DNA of 64,000 nt from an uncultured Marinobacter sp. (GCF_947259545.1 NZ_CAMYMK010000008.1:496001-560000); one strand, 5' to 3'. Positions 16,749-26,788 are shown, counted from the stretch's first letter. The notes: generated from the sequence alone by a model not told the origin. Made by a program: numbers and translations.

Positions 16749-19532
16749 CTACGGCGAAGTACACAGAGCCGGTAGCTCTGCCAGCGCGACACCAAACGTT
16801 ACGTAGGTTTCACAGAGCATGCCGCCAAAGACTGCAATGTTGTCAGCAGAAGTTGGTGTGCCATGATTTCCTTCGTTGTAAGTGGTTATCATATCCAACC
16901 CCAGCGTGAGAGGCTTGGTTCCAGCCAGTGGCGCATTAAAGCTGTTGACAGTTACGGAGACCGGAAGACCTGTCTGCTCCGGACTAAACGTGCCGGATAG
17001 AGCCGGAATACCCCATTGTTGCTCATCAGCTGCGTTCGGGATTACGGTGTCGCCAGCTACCTCTGATAGCAATACTGGAGTTGAAACCCCTAGTGTATCG
17101 ACAAAGTTTATTGGGTCAGCGGAGTCAATTGCTGCTTGAAGAACGTTGAAGTACGTCTCAAGGTTTGCGTCTCCTTGAGTCAGGCCTGCTGCTTGCTGGA
17201 GTCCAAGCAAGATTCGCGGAGCGAAGGCTGGCGAGTTCTCGAGCAAACGGACGATGCCGCCACCTGGAGTCAGCATGCTGGCAGCCGCCACATCATTGAA
17301 CGTGGAAGGGATATCCGAGCTCCCATCAGCTGTAGTGAAAATCGTAGAGTCAATCTGGTTCTCGTTGACTGACGCTAAGAATGGCATACCGGTGATTGTG
17401 CCCAGAGAATGACCCGCAAAATACACGGTATCCGTTGCGGTGACTTCAATAAGGCTGTCATCGCCGCCAGCGGCGGCTGGGCGAGCGAGAGTTACGCCTG
17501 GCTTCCCTGCAGCTGGGTTCCCAAACAGAGTTGCCCGCAGGTTCATTTGATCAACAACGCTTTGGCGGTTGTTGTCTCGTGCCGCGAGGAAGTTTTGAAG
17601 GTTGATATAAAAACTACCGGAGCCATCTGTTCCAGCAGCATTCGCTGGATCAAACACCATGGCCGCAGGAGCACCGGAAGCATCAGCATATAGACCAAAG
17701 TGGCGCTCATTGTCCGCAGGTGCGAGCCCTGGGATGGTGCTGCCGGCGTTTGCAACGGTGTTTACCAAAGACTGTGCTGTTAGAGTGCTCTCTGTTGTCG
17801 CTGTTCCTCCGGCCAGAGCATCGGCCAAGTCAGAGACATTGCCCGCCACTACGAGCGGCGCCAGGGCCTCAGCTTCCTCAGTAGTTGCACCTCCCCCTTC
17901 AAGAAGCGCTATAGCGAGAGGCAGTTGCTCCTCGGCTGCAAAGGGCGTCACGCCGTGCAGCGGCTGGTCTATTGCAATAACAACAAAGCCTTGAGCCGCC
18001 AAGCCGGTACCAAATGTCAGCGCGGCGCTCCGGTCGGTGGTGATGCCGTGTTGGTATATGACAACGCCATTAATCGTGCCACTGTTGGGGTAGAGAGCTA
18101 ATAGTGGAACCTCTTGGGTGCTCAGTTCCTTCGGGAATGGGAATATGTAATTTACGGCCGTTGAAACGGAAGGGTCAGCTTGTGGCAGTGATACCCCCAA
18201 TGCCGAGAAGGTCTCGTTCAGGGATGCAGCCAGTTCACTGTCTGCGGTCCAGTTAACAGCGCCGCCACCGGCAATACCGGCACCTGTGCTGCCCATGTAA
18301 TAGGGGAGTGAAACCGTCCCCTGTGCTGCAAGGACGCTGTCCGAACCCGGAATAGAACCAGCCACTGCCGACACTAAGCCTACTGGTGAGATTGTGCCGT
18401 CATCGATAGAAATTGTGTCGGTAAAACCGCTGCTACCGTCGAAAACGTTGCGGTTGACGCCGGGAATTGGAGTGGGCAGTTCGGTCACAAATTTTGAAGC
18501 CAGCGCAACACCCACGCAATTAACAGCAGGTTCGCCGAGACCGCTTACATTTGGGCCGCCGATCTCGCATGCACCACCTTCTGCAAATAGTGCGTTGAGA
18601 GGTGAATCTGGGTTAGCTGGGAGAGATGTAGGGAAGGCGCCGAATGCAGTATCGACAGCCGTTTTCACTTCTTCGAAAGATGAAGCTCCTGCTTCGACGG
18701 CTTGAGAAGCTGCGCTAACTTTTACAAAGGTTTCTATCTGATCAGAGAACCACGCCGCAGGCTCAGCAATATACTGCAGTACCTTCTCATCATTCGAAGT
18801 CGTAAAGCTGTAACTCACCGCAATATTGTCATCGGTGATTCCGAGTGCCGCACCAGCAATCGGTTCCCACAGGCTGTTGATCAGGGTACGAACCGGAGCC
18901 AAACCATCGTTACCCAGCGGCTGCTCTTCATCGGTCAGGTTGGCGTAGCTGGGGGAGGCGATGATGTTTTCGCCATTGATGTCGGTAATGTCCTTGGTAA
19001 CCACTGCCACGTAACGCTTACGTGGATTCAGCGGTTGTAGGGGCAGAATGCGAATGGCGGAGGTGCCATCAAGGGTTTCAACATCAGCGCGAGCGGCGGC
19101 GGCACCAAGCACAGTCGGTGGCTCCCCAATGCTCAGACCTTGTACAGGGTCTCCACTGGCATATTCGAGTTCAAGCAGGAAGACGGTCTCGCCGTAAACC
19201 ACAGTGCCTGGGTCGATCTGTCCATTGAACTGGATCACAGCGGGAGCAACTGTAGAAGCGCCGCTCAGTTCGTTCAGAGCGGTGGTAACGGGGGGAGAAC
19301 TGTCCGTTACACCAAAGGTTCCATCCCCTTGTTCAGAGTCGAATATCAAATCGTTAGGGATTGGTAACTGGCCTAGCAGTGGATTAAACAGCGGCCAGGT
19401 CTTCCCATCGATGGCTGGGTTGTTGATCTTATAATCCGGATTCGCATTCGCCCCCGAGTCGGCGCTATCAAAGCAGCCTGTCAGACCAAGGGAAGACGCC
19501 ACGGCAAGACTTATTAGTGTTTTCTTGAACAT
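16749..19532 (-). CDS. Extracellular lipase lipoprotein, Pla-1/cef (VolA-like) family
   Basis: This 927-residue protein has a lipoprotein signal (LTGC, cysteine 20). A long N-terminal region typical of bacterial virulence-factor lipases begins with PLFNPLLGQLPIPNDLIF and contains Ig-like segments. A C-terminal alpha/beta-hydrolase domain follows. The nucleophile elbow GHSLG puts Ser at about 709. AGDTVIPN (Asp about 828) and GNHGTP (His about 890) can complete the triad. VolA-type enzymes are surface-exposed lipoproteins that cleave lysophospholipids or lipids to release fatty acids. It is transcribed alone with its own terminator. Codon use is somewhat more AT-rich than in flanking genes. 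Confidence 0.88.
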   Translation of the reverse strand: MFKKTLISLAVASSLGLTGCFDSADSGANANPDYKINNPAIDGKTWPLFNPLLGQLPIPNDLIFDSEQGDGTFGVTDSSPPVTTALNELSGASTVAPAVIQFNGQIDPGTVVYGETVFLLELEYASGDPVQGLSIGEPPTVLGAAAARADVETLDGTSAIRILPLQPLNPRKRYVAVVTKDITDINGENIIASPSYANLTDEEQPLGNDGLAPVRTLINSLWEPIAGAALGITDDNIAVSYSFTTSNDEKVLQYIAEPAAWFSDQIETFVKVSAASQAVEAGASSFEEVKTAVDTAFGAFPTSLPANPDSPLNALFAEGGACEIGGPNVSGLGEPAVNCVGVALASKFVTELPTPIPGVNRNVFDGSSGFTDTISIDDGTISPVGLVSAVAGSIPGSDSVLAAQGTVSLPYYMGSTGAGIAGGGAVNWTADSELAASLNETFSALGVSLPQADPSVSTAVNYIFPFPKELSTQEVPLLALYPNSGTINGVVIYQHGITTDRSAALTFGTGLAAQGFVVIAIDQPLHGVTPFAAEEQLPLAIALLEGGGATTEEAEALAPLVVAGNVSDLADALAGGTATTESTLTAQSLVNTVANAGSTIPGLAPADNERHFGLYADASGAPAAMVFDPANAAGTDGSGSFYINLQNFLAARDNNRQSVVDQMNLRATLFGNPAAGKPGVTLARPAAAGGDDSLIEVTATDTVYFAGHSLGTITGMPFLASVNENQIDSTIFTTADGSSDIPSTFNDVAAASMLTPGGGIVRLLENSPAFAPRILLGLQQAAGLTQGDANLETYFNVLQAAIDSADPINFVDTLGVSTPVLLSEVAGDTVIPNAADEQQWGIPALSGTFSPEQTGLPVSVTVNSFNAPLAGTKPLTLGLDMITTYNEGNHGTPTSADNIAVFGGMLCETYVTFGVALAELPALCTSP

Positions 19533-19727
19533 GGGTGTGGAACCTTTTCCTATTGTTGTGTCGTTTTTCTGTATTTTCCGTAACTCTGACTATAGCGACA
19601 GAGTGGCAACAGTTGATCAGCCAAAAGTGTGATTCTGGCTTTTTGGAGCCTCCCTGCATTCAGCTGGCCTTTGACCTGCTATGAAAAATAGTTGGCAGAG
19701 AGGTTTTTGTCGAGTTTACGCAGGCGG
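19533..19727. other. Intergenic region between lipase and enoyl-CoA hydratase
   Basis: These 195 AT-rich bases lie upstream of the lipase and downstream of the hydratase. The lipase promoter must lie here. I see no clear repeat, terminator or RNA gene. Confidence 0.4.
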
Positions 19728-20501
19728 TCAGTCGAACTTTGAGAAGTCCGGCTTTCGCTTCTCCATAAAGGCCTTGAAGGCTTCGGCGGCTTCCTCGGAT
19801 TTGAGGCGTTCGCCGAACAGTTCTCCCTCCGCCAGCATGGTGTCTTTCAGCTGTCCCAGGTTGGGGCGGTTCAACAGCTCCTTGGTGGCACGAATGGCAG
19901 CCGGTGCCTGGGCGGCCAGTTGGTGGCAGCTCTCCAGGGCGGTCGTTTCAGTGGATTCTGGCTCGCATACCCGGTTGATGATGCCCAGGCGGTAGGCGTC
20001 GTCTGCGGTGAAGGCGCCGCCCAGCATCAGCAGTTCCGCCGCGCGGACGCGGCCAATCCACGTGGGCAGCAGCAGGCTGGAGCCTCCCTCCGGGCAAAGG
20101 CCGAGGTTGGCAAAGGGCATCTGAAAGCGGGCGTTGTTGCCGGCAAAGACCAGGTCGCAGTGCAGAAGCAGGGTGGTGCCGATGCCAACCGCAGGGCCGT
20201 TAACGGCTGCAACCACGGGTTTGGTGGCTGAGGCCAGCAGGAACAGGAAACGGCCGACCGGGGTTTCCTCGAAGGAACCGGGCAGGCCCTGCGCAAAGTC
20301 GCTCAAATCATTGCCGGCGGTAAAGCAGTCGTCGCTGCCGGTGAACAGGACGCAACGGATGTCCGCGTCGGCATGGGCCTGTTCCAGGGCGTCACCCAGG
20401 GCTGTGTACATGGCATGGGTGAGGGCATTTTTTCGGTCCAGGCGGTTGATGCGTACCACCAGTACCTGTTTGTTTTTTTCAGTTAGGACGAGGTTGGTCA
20501 C
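19728..20501 (-). CDS. Enoyl-CoA hydratase/isomerase family protein
   Basis: This 257-residue crotonase-fold protein has the oxyanion-hole segments AGNDLSDFAQG and NGPAVGIGTTLLLHCD, and the catalytic-glutamate region LGLCPEGGSSLLLP. It lacks the second glutamate position of classic hydratases in a form I can be sure of, so isomerase or another crotonase activity is possible. It acts in fatty-acyl-CoA degradation in the cytoplasm. It is a single gene between the lipase and fumarase genes; the link to fatty acids released by the lipase is only suggestive. Confidence 0.9.
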   Translation of the reverse strand: MTNLVLTEKNKQVLVVRINRLDRKNALTHAMYTALGDALEQAHADADIRCVLFTGSDDCFTAGNDLSDFAQGLPGSFEETPVGRFLFLLASATKPVVAAVNGPAVGIGTTLLLHCDLVFAGNNARFQMPFANLGLCPEGGSSLLLPTWIGRVRAAELLMLGGAFTADDAYRLGIINRVCEPESTETTALESCHQLAAQAPAAIRATKELLNRPNLGQLKDTMLAEGELFGERLKSEEAAEAFKAFMEKRKPDFSKFD

Positions 20502-20698
20502 GTTATCTCCTGCTGTTGTTCTTCATTTATTCGTTAGGATGGTAACTTCTTTTCGTGGTTTTTTTCACGGCTTTTCTTGAACTGTGGTTCAGAGAATCCT
20601 GAGTTTCCCCGTCGGTCCCATGCCGCGCTCTGGTCATTTTCTGGTAAACTCCCGCTTCCGAATTCTGTCATCGATAAACCAAAACTGATGAGACGCCT

Positions 20699-22213
20699 AT
20701 GACCACCGTAATTCGCCAGGACGACCTGATTGAGAGCGTAGCGGACGCGCTGCAGTTCATTTCCTACTACCACCCGAAAGATTTTATTCAGGCTGTGTAC
20801 GAGGCCTATCAGAGAGAAGAGTCCCAGGCGGCGAAAGATGCCATGGCGCAGATCCTGATCAACTCCCGCATGTGCGCGCAGGGCAAGCGGCCGATCTGTC
20901 AGGATACGGGCATTGTGACGGTGTTTGTCACCATCGGTATGGATGTGCAGTGGGATGCGGACATGCCGCTGGACGATATCATCAATGAAGGTGTACGCCG
21001 CGCCTACACTCACCCGGATAACGTCTTGCGGGCCTCTGTACTGGCTGATCCGGACGGCAAGCGCGCCAACACCAAGGACAACACTCCGGCGGTGATCCAC
21101 TACAAGATGGTTCCGGGCAACACCGTGGACGTCCACGTGGCCGCCAAGGGCGGTGGTTCTGAAGCCAAGTCCAAGTTCGCCATGCTGAACCCCTCCGACT
21201 CGGTGGTGGACTGGGTCCTGAAAATGGTGCCGCAGATGGGTGCCGGCTGGTGCCCGCCGGGCATGCTGGGCATCGGTATCGGTGGCACCGCCGAGAAGGC
21301 GATGGAGCTGGCAAAAGAGTCCCTGCTGGATCCGATCGATATTCACGACCTGCAGGCCCGTGGTGCGTCCAACCGCTCCGAGGAACTGCGTCTGGAGCTG
21401 TTCGACAAGGTTAATGAGCTGGGTATTGGCGCCCAGGGTCTTGGCGGTCTGACCACGGTTCTCGATGTGAAGGTGAAGGATTATCCGACCCACGCGGCCA
21501 ACAAGCCGGTGGCGATCATTCCGAACTGTGCGGCCACCCGCCACGCACACTTTGTGCTGGACGGTTCCGGCCCTTCACTGCAAACCCCGCCGAGCCTGGA
21601 CGACTGGCCGGAAATCACCTGGGAAGTGGGTGACAGCGTGCGCCGCGTGAACCTGGATACGGTGACTCCGGAAGAGGTGAAAGACTGGAAGCCGGGTGAA
21701 ACCGTGCTGCTCTCTGGCAAGATGCTGACCGGTCGTGATGCCGCCCACAAGAAGATGGTGGACATGATCGAGCGTGGCGAAGAACTGCCGGTGGATCTGA
21801 AAGGCCGCTTCATCTATTACGTGGGTCCGGTGGATCCGGTTCGCGAAGAAGTGGTTGGCCCGGCTGGTCCCACCACCGCCACCCGCATGGACAAGTTCAC
21901 CCGCACCATGCTGGAAAAAACCGGCCTCACCGGCATGATCGGCAAGGCCGAGCGCGGTCAGGTAGCGATTGACGCCATCCGCGAATTCGGCGCCGTGTAC
22001 CTGATGGCCGTGGGTGGCTCTGCCTACCTGGTGTCCAAAGCCATCAAGAAGGCCGAAGTGGTGGCCTTCGAGGAACTGGGTATGGAAGCCATCTACGAGT
22101 TTGAGGTGGAAGACATGCCGGTTACGGTAGCGGTGGATTCCAAAGGCTCCTCCGTCCACCAGACCGGCCCGGTCGAGTGGCACGACAAAATCATCGCTGC
22201 CAAAGCCGTCTGA
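20699..22213 (+). CDS. Class I fumarate hydratase
   Basis: This 504-residue iron-sulfur fumarase has both domains of the fumA/fumB type in one chain. The three cysteines expected to hold the 4Fe-4S cluster are C67 (RPICQDTGIV), C185 (GAGWCPPGM) and C277 (IPNCAATRH). The enzyme interconverts fumarate and malate in the TCA cycle and is oxygen-sensitive; many bacteria pair it with an oxygen-stable class II form. The C-terminal domain carries GKMLTGRDAAHKKM and the YVGPVDPV motif. The start ATG at 20699 lacks a strong ribosome site. It is a single-gene unit. Confidence 0.95.
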   Translation: MTTVIRQDDLIESVADALQFISYYHPKDFIQAVYEAYQREESQAAKDAMAQILINSRMCAQGKRPICQDTGIVTVFVTIGMDVQWDADMPLDDIINEGVRRAYTHPDNVLRASVLADPDGKRANTKDNTPAVIHYKMVPGNTVDVHVAAKGGGSEAKSKFAMLNPSDSVVDWVLKMVPQMGAGWCPPGMLGIGIGGTAEKAMELAKESLLDPIDIHDLQARGASNRSEELRLELFDKVNELGIGAQGLGGLTTVLDVKVKDYPTHAANKPVAIIPNCAATRHAHFVLDGSGPSLQTPPSLDDWPEITWEVGDSVRRVNLDTVTPEEVKDWKPGETVLLSGKMLTGRDAAHKKMVDMIERGEELPVDLKGRFIYYVGPVDPVREEVVGPAGPTTATRMDKFTRTMLEKTGLTGMIGKAERGQVAIDAIREFGAVYLMAVGGSAYLVSKAIKKAEVVAFEELGMEAIYEFEVEDMPVTVAVDSKGSSVHQTGPVEWHDKIIAAKAV

Positions 22214-22229
22214 ATGCCGGCCCCCTGTT

Positions 22230-22251
22230 CCTGATCCCGTCCGGGATCAGG
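22230..22251. repeat. Short perfect inverted repeat at convergent gene ends
   Basis: Arms cctgatcccg and cgggatcagg are separated by two bases. It lies between fumarase and selO and overlaps the selO stop codon. There is no T-run, so it is a weak terminator at best. Confidence 0.5.
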
Positions 22252-23701
22252 ACGAGCAACTGATGTTCAGGTGCTTCCCCCAATCCGGGGGAAGCGCTGC
22301 ATACCCTTCGAATTCCGGCTGTTCATCGAACGGCTTTTCCAGGACCTTCAGCAACTCTTTCATTGGCTCATAGTCCCCGTTCTGTGCTTCCTGAATCACC
22401 TGTTGTGCCAGGTAGTTTCGCAGGATGTACTTGGGGTTTACCTTGCACATGGCGTATTCACGGGCGTCATGGGCGTGGCTTTCGGTCTCCAGGCGTTGCT
22501 GGTAGCGCTCAAGCCATTGGTCTGCCACGCTGCGATCCACAAACAGATCGCGGACTGGCGCAGTGCCTTTGGTGGTCAGGGTGGACAGCCCACGGAAGAA
22601 TCGGGTGTAGTCCACGTGATGTTCGTTGAGCATGTTGAAGGTATCCATAATCAGCGGCAGGTCCGACCGGTCCTCTTGAACCAGCCCGAGCTTGTCCCGC
22701 ATGTTCTGCAGGAAGCGTTCGTTGTAAGCGATTTCGTATCGCTTCAGGCCGCGGCGGACGCTGTCCTCGTCCATGACCGGCAGTAACGCATTGGCCAGGT
22801 ACTGGCAGTTTACAAAGCCGACTTCCGGTTGGCGGTTGTAGGCATAGCGGCCACCCTGGTCGGTGTGGTTGCAGATGTAACCAGCATCGAAATCGTCCAG
22901 GAAGGCGTAGGGTCCGTAGTCGAAGGTATCGCCGATGATGGACATGTTGTCGCTGTTCATGACGCCGTGACAGAAGCCGACAGCCTGCCAGTCGGCGATC
23001 AGTCGCGCGGTGTGCTCAACGACTTCCTCGAACCATCGTGCGTAGCGCTCACTGTCTGCCAACCCGATCAAATGTGGAAAGTGCAGGGCAATGACGTGAT
23101 TCATCAGGGTTTTCAAGGTGTCCTTGCCTTCGTGATGAGCGGCAAACTCGAAATGCCCGAAACGGATGTGAGTTTCGGCAACGCGGACCAGTGCGGCAGC
23201 GGTCTCTATGGATTCACGAGGCACGGGGTCCCGGGCGCTGACCATGAACAGGGCGCGGGTCGTGGGGATGCCCAGGCCATGCATGGCTTCGCTGCAGAGG
23301 TACTCGCGGATGGTGGAGCGTAACACTGCGCGGCCGTCACCAAAGCGGGAGTAGGGGGTCATGCCCGCGCCTTTCAGGTGCCAGTCCCAGCGTCGGCCGT
23401 CCGGCCCGATGGTTTCCCACAGGAGCAGACCCCGGCCATCCCCCAGGTCCGGGTTGTACATGCCGAACTGGTGGCCGGTGTACTTCATGGCCACCGGATC
23501 CATGCCTTCCAGTAATTCGGTGCCTGCACCAATGCCGGTCCAGTCTTCCGGCTGGTTGCTGTGAAACCCCATCTGTTCAGCCAGGGCATGGTTGAAGCAC
23601 ACCATGCGGGCGTCTTTCAGCGGTGTCGGTTGAACCCGGGTATAGAAGCTGTCCGGCAGCTCCAGATAGCGATGTTCCACCCGAAAACGGTTGTTGCTCA
23701 T
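22247..23701 (-). CDS. selO: Protein adenylyltransferase SelO (YdiU)
   Basis: This 484-residue pseudokinase-fold enzyme is the usual family length. It has YNPDLGDGRGLLLWE, the lysine motif WHLKGAGMTPYSRFGDGRAV and the catalytic/metal motifs CHGVMNSDNMSI and DYGPYAFLD. The C-terminus SCSS matches the conserved redox-active end where eukaryotic relatives carry selenocysteine. SelO transfers AMP to Ser/Thr/Tyr of target proteins and is tied to redox homeostasis and glutathionylation. It is divergent from the glycerate kinase gene. Confidence 0.96.
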   Translation of the reverse strand: MSNNRFRVEHRYLELPDSFYTRVQPTPLKDARMVCFNHALAEQMGFHSNQPEDWTGIGAGTELLEGMDPVAMKYTGHQFGMYNPDLGDGRGLLLWETIGPDGRRWDWHLKGAGMTPYSRFGDGRAVLRSTIREYLCSEAMHGLGIPTTRALFMVSARDPVPRESIETAAALVRVAETHIRFGHFEFAAHHEGKDTLKTLMNHVIALHFPHLIGLADSERYARWFEEVVEHTARLIADWQAVGFCHGVMNSDNMSIIGDTFDYGPYAFLDDFDAGYICNHTDQGGRYAYNRQPEVGFVNCQYLANALLPVMDEDSVRRGLKRYEIAYNERFLQNMRDKLGLVQEDRSDLPLIMDTFNMLNEHHVDYTRFFRGLSTLTTKGTAPVRDLFVDRSVADQWLERYQQRLETESHAHDAREYAMCKVNPKYILRNYLAQQVIQEAQNGDYEPMKELLKVLEKPFDEQPEFEGYAALPPDWGKHLNISCSS

Positions 23702-23732
23702 AGGACGCCTACACTCTCATCTGGTACAAATC

Positions 23733-24734
23733 ATGCTAAAAATTAAAGGTATAGATATAAACACAAACCTCTCAGGACACCGGACCGTGGCTGATCAACA
23801 ACTTCTGAAAATCCTGCAGCCCCTTATAGATCAGGAATCCCTGCCATCATCCTACGTGAGGACAGTGGAACAGACCATCGTACCGCTGGCCAGGCATGTT
23901 CAGGCCCTGGTCCGGACAGGGAAGCAACCGATCATCGTTGGCATACATGGTGCTCAGGGTACAGGGAAATCAACGCTAACCCTGTTTCTGAAAGAGATCC
24001 TGCAGGCTGTATATGATTGCCGGACGGTCAACTTCTCCCTGGATGATATTTACCTTACCAGGGCAGAGCGCGAGCACCTGGCTGACACTGTTCACCCGTT
24101 GCTGGCGACCCGGGGTGTGCCGGGGACCCACGACCTTGCGCTTGGTCAGAAGCTGATTAACCAGCTGACGCAAGCTGGCCCGACCGACCGCACACCTGTA
24201 CCGGTTTTTGATAAGTCTATGGACGACCGATCCCCCAAAGAGCTGTGGCCGGAGTTCGAAGGGCGGCCCGATGTGGTGCTGGTTGAGGGCTGGTGTGTCG
24301 CAGCGACACCGGCAAATAATCCCGATGAATTGGCCGCTCCGGTTAACACGTTGGAGCGGGAGGAGGATCCGCAAGGGATCTGGCGCCGGTATGTTGATGA
24401 GTGTCTGCAGGGCGCCTACCGGACGTTCTTTGATCAACTGGATACTCTGATCATGCTCCAGGCGCCTTCGATGGACTGTGTTTTGGAGTGGCGCACTCTG
24501 CAGGAGCACAAGCTCGCCCGGCGTCAGGGTGGTGCACCAGAAGAGGGCAAAAATCCAAAGACCCTCAGAATCATGAACGATGACCAGGTCGCCCGATTCA
24601 TTATGCATTATGAGCGCATTACCCGCCGGTGCCTGGCGGAATTGCCGTCGCGGGCGGATGTGGTGATAGCGGTGGCGGAAGATCACAGCCTGGGCCTACC
24701 CAGTTTCCGCAAAGTTGACGGAGACATGCCATGA
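23733..24734 (+). CDS. D-glycerate 3-kinase-like P-loop kinase (GLYK/YggC family)
   Basis: This protein is about 333 residues long. It has a Walker A loop GIHGAQGTGKSTL, the substrate-side motif FSLDDIYLT, RGVPGTHDLALG and VLVEGWCV, matching plant and fungal GLYK and bacterial YggC. The family phosphorylates D-glycerate to 3-phosphoglycerate. The start is uncertain: ATG 23733 is chosen because ATG 23691 overlaps the divergent selO start, and GTG 23787 is a shorter alternative. It overlaps the phosphatase gene by four bases and opens the glucosylglycerate cluster. There it could return glycerate, released by the phosphorylase, to 3-phosphoglycerate. Confidence 0.85.
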   Translation: MLKIKGIDINTNLSGHRTVADQQLLKILQPLIDQESLPSSYVRTVEQTIVPLARHVQALVRTGKQPIIVGIHGAQGTGKSTLTLFLKEILQAVYDCRTVNFSLDDIYLTRAEREHLADTVHPLLATRGVPGTHDLALGQKLINQLTQAGPTDRTPVPVFDKSMDDRSPKELWPEFEGRPDVVLVEGWCVAATPANNPDELAAPVNTLEREEDPQGIWRRYVDECLQGAYRTFFDQLDTLIMLQAPSMDCVLEWRTLQEHKLARRQGGAPEEGKNPKTLRIMNDDQVARFIMHYERITRRCLAELPSRADVVIAVAEDHSLGLPSFRKVDGDMP

Positions 24735-25534
24735 CCAAACCCCGCCTTCTGGTGTTCACCGATCTGGACGGCACGCTGCTGGACCACGACACCTATCGAT
24801 GGCAGGCAGCGGAGCCTGCACTGGCGCGGCTGCGGCGGGCAAACGTTCCGGTGGTGCTCAACTCCAGCAAGACGGCCGCGGAGATTCGCGATATCAGAGC
24901 CTCCTTGAACAACGACCACCCGTTTATTGTCGAAAATGGTGCAGCGGTCATCATTCCGGCGAACTGTTTTGGGCCGAGGGCCGAGCAGGTGGTGAATTTT
25001 GGGGCGTCCCGTGAGCAAGTGCTATCCGTGCTGAGCGGGTTACGCTCCGAGGGCTACAGATTTCGGGGCTTTGCGGACATGTCGGTGGAGGAACTGGGGC
25101 GCGTGACCGGCCTGTCCGCAACTTCGGCCGAGCTGGCAAAAGACAGGCAGGGAACGGAGCCTGTCCTGTGGGACGGTTCGGATGAGGAATTGGTGACGTT
25201 CACCCAAAAACTGGCCGCGGAAAAACTACGCCTTGTGCGGGGAGGACGCTTCTTTCACGTGATGGGGGACTTCGACAAAGCCGATGGGGTCCGTTTCTTG
25301 CTGGGTAAATATCGGGAGCACTATGGTCGGGCGTGTTTGGTAACGGTCGCGCTGGGGGACAGCCCCAACGATCAGCGGATGCTGGAGTCGGTGAATATTC
25401 CGGTCATCATCCGCGGTGTCCAGTCAGATCTGGTGCAGCTCACCTCCGACCGGCATGCCATGCGCTCCCTCAAGCCCGGCCCTGAAGGCTGGAACGAATG
25501 CGTACTCAATATCCTCTTCGAGTACGGTTACTGA
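24731..25534 (+). CDS. Mannosyl/glucosyl-3-phosphoglycerate phosphatase (HAD-IIB)
   Basis: This 267-residue HAD phosphatase has motif I FTDLDGTLL (D11, D13), motif II in VVLNSSKTAAEI and motif IV ALGDSPNDQRML. It also has the MPGP-type cap (RGGRFFHVMGDFDKADGV). The family removes phosphate from mannosyl- or glucosyl-3-phosphoglycerate. With gpgS directly downstream, the glucosyl form is the likely substrate, giving glucosylglycerate, a compatible solute. It overlaps the glycerate kinase gene by four bases and lies 30 bases before gpgS. Confidence 0.9.
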   Translation: MTKPRLLVFTDLDGTLLDHDTYRWQAAEPALARLRRANVPVVLNSSKTAAEIRDIRASLNNDHPFIVENGAAVIIPANCFGPRAEQVVNFGASREQVLSVLSGLRSEGYRFRGFADMSVEELGRVTGLSATSAELAKDRQGTEPVLWDGSDEELVTFTQKLAAEKLRLVRGGRFFHVMGDFDKADGVRFLLGKYREHYGRACLVTVALGDSPNDQRMLESVNIPVIIRGVQSDLVQLTSDRHAMRSLKPGPEGWNECVLNILFEYGY

Positions 25535-25564
25535 ACCCTAATTCAGGACACGAGGAATACAGCC

Positions 25565-26788
25565 ATGGGCGATTTTTACCAGAACGGCATCGTCACCACC
25601 CTTCATAACCTGACCCGCCGTCCGGTGGAAGACCTCGAACAGGAACTGATGAACTTTCGCAAGGCACGCCCCATGTCACTGGTGTTGCCCTCGCTTTTCT
25701 CGGAGCTGGAAGGGCCGGCACTCAAGCACATTGTCAGTGAGCTGGCCAAAGTGCCGTACCTGGAACAGATCGTCATCGGGCTGGATCGAGCAACGGAAGA
25801 GCAGTATCGCTATGCCCTGGAGTATTTTTCGGAACTGCCTCAGAACGTCAAGGTGCTCTGGAATGATGGCCCCCGGCTGCGAGCCATTGATCTCAAGCTC
25901 CGGGAACAGAACCTGGCGCCCACGGAAATGGGCAAGGGGCGTAACGTCTGGTACTGCTTTGGCTATGTATTGGCTTCCGGTCTCAGCAAGTCCGTCGCCC
26001 TGCACGATTGCGATATTCTGACTTACACACGGGAGTTGGTGGCTCGCCTGATCTACCCGGTCGCCAACCCTGCCTTCAATTACATGTTCTGCAAGGGGTA
26101 TTACGCCCGGGTAGCGGACAGCAAAATGAACGGTCGCGTCAGTCGTCTGCTGGTCACGCCGCTAATACGGGCGCTGAAGAAAGTCTGTGGCCCCAACGAT
26201 TTCCTGGATTACCTGGACAGCTACCGTTACCCACTGGCGGGGGAGTTCTCGTTCCGGACGGATGTCATCAACGACCTGCGGATCCCCAGTGACTGGGGGC
26301 TGGAGGTAGGGGTATTGTCGGAAATGAAGCGCAACTACGCCACTAACCGATTGTGCCAGGTGGACATTGCCGACACCTACGACCACAAGCACCAGGAACT
26401 GTCGCCGGAAGATGCCAGCGGCGGGCTGTCCAAGATGAGCACGGACATTTCCAAGGCGTTGTTCCGAAAGCTGGCCACCAATGGCGAGATTTTCTCCAAC
26501 GAGAAGTTTCGCACCATCAAGGCGACTTACTTCCGGATCGCGCTGGATTTTGTCGAGACCTACCAGAATGATGCCATCATCAATGGCCTGACCTTCGATC
26601 GCCACAAGGAAGAAAAAGCGGTAGAGCTGTTTGCGCAGAATGTGATGCGCGCCGGGGCCTATTTCCTCGATAATCCTATGGATACACCGTTTATTCCGAG
26701 CTGGAACCGGGTAACCAGTGCGATTCCGGATATCAAAGAGCAACTGATGGAAGCGGTGGATCTGGATAATAAGGAGTTCCGCCCATGA
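25565..26788 (+). CDS. gpgS: Glucosyl-3-phosphoglycerate synthase
   Basis: This 407-residue GT-A glycosyltransferase of family GT81 has the acidic metal motif D148-C149-D150 (LHDCDILTYTRE), the acceptor region CKGYYARVAD and GEFSFRTDVINDL. GpgS moves glucose from NDP-glucose onto 3-phosphoglycerate, the first step of glucosylglycerate synthesis. The product is dephosphorylated by the upstream enzyme. The gene overlaps the phosphorylase gene by four bases (ATGA). Glucosylglycerate builds up under salt stress combined with nitrogen limitation in marine bacteria, so osmotic control is likely but not visible in the DNA. Confidence 0.93.
   Translation: MGDFYQNGIVTTLHNLTRRPVEDLEQELMNFRKARPMSLVLPSLFSELEGPALKHIVSELAKVPYLEQIVIGLDRATEEQYRYALEYFSELPQNVKVLWNDGPRLRAIDLKLREQNLAPTEMGKGRNVWYCFGYVLASGLSKSVALHDCDILTYTRELVARLIYPVANPAFNYMFCKGYYARVADSKMNGRVSRLLVTPLIRALKKVCGPNDFLDYLDSYRYPLAGEFSFRTDVINDLRIPSDWGLEVGVLSEMKRNYATNRLCQVDIADTYDHKHQELSPEDASGGLSKMSTDISKALFRKLATNGEIFSNEKFRTIKATYFRIALDFVETYQNDAIINGLTFDRHKEEKAVELFAQNVMRAGAYFLDNPMDTPFIPSWNRVTSAIPDIKEQLMEAVDLDNKEFRP

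Noticed and set aside
20534..21550. 338-residue minus-strand frame opposite fumarase
   Set aside because: It is His/Arg-rich shadow sequence and fumarase on the other strand is certain.
22230..22251. Inverted repeat after fumarase as a terminator
   Set aside because: It has only a two-base loop and no T-run, and overlaps the selO stop; kept only as a repeat.
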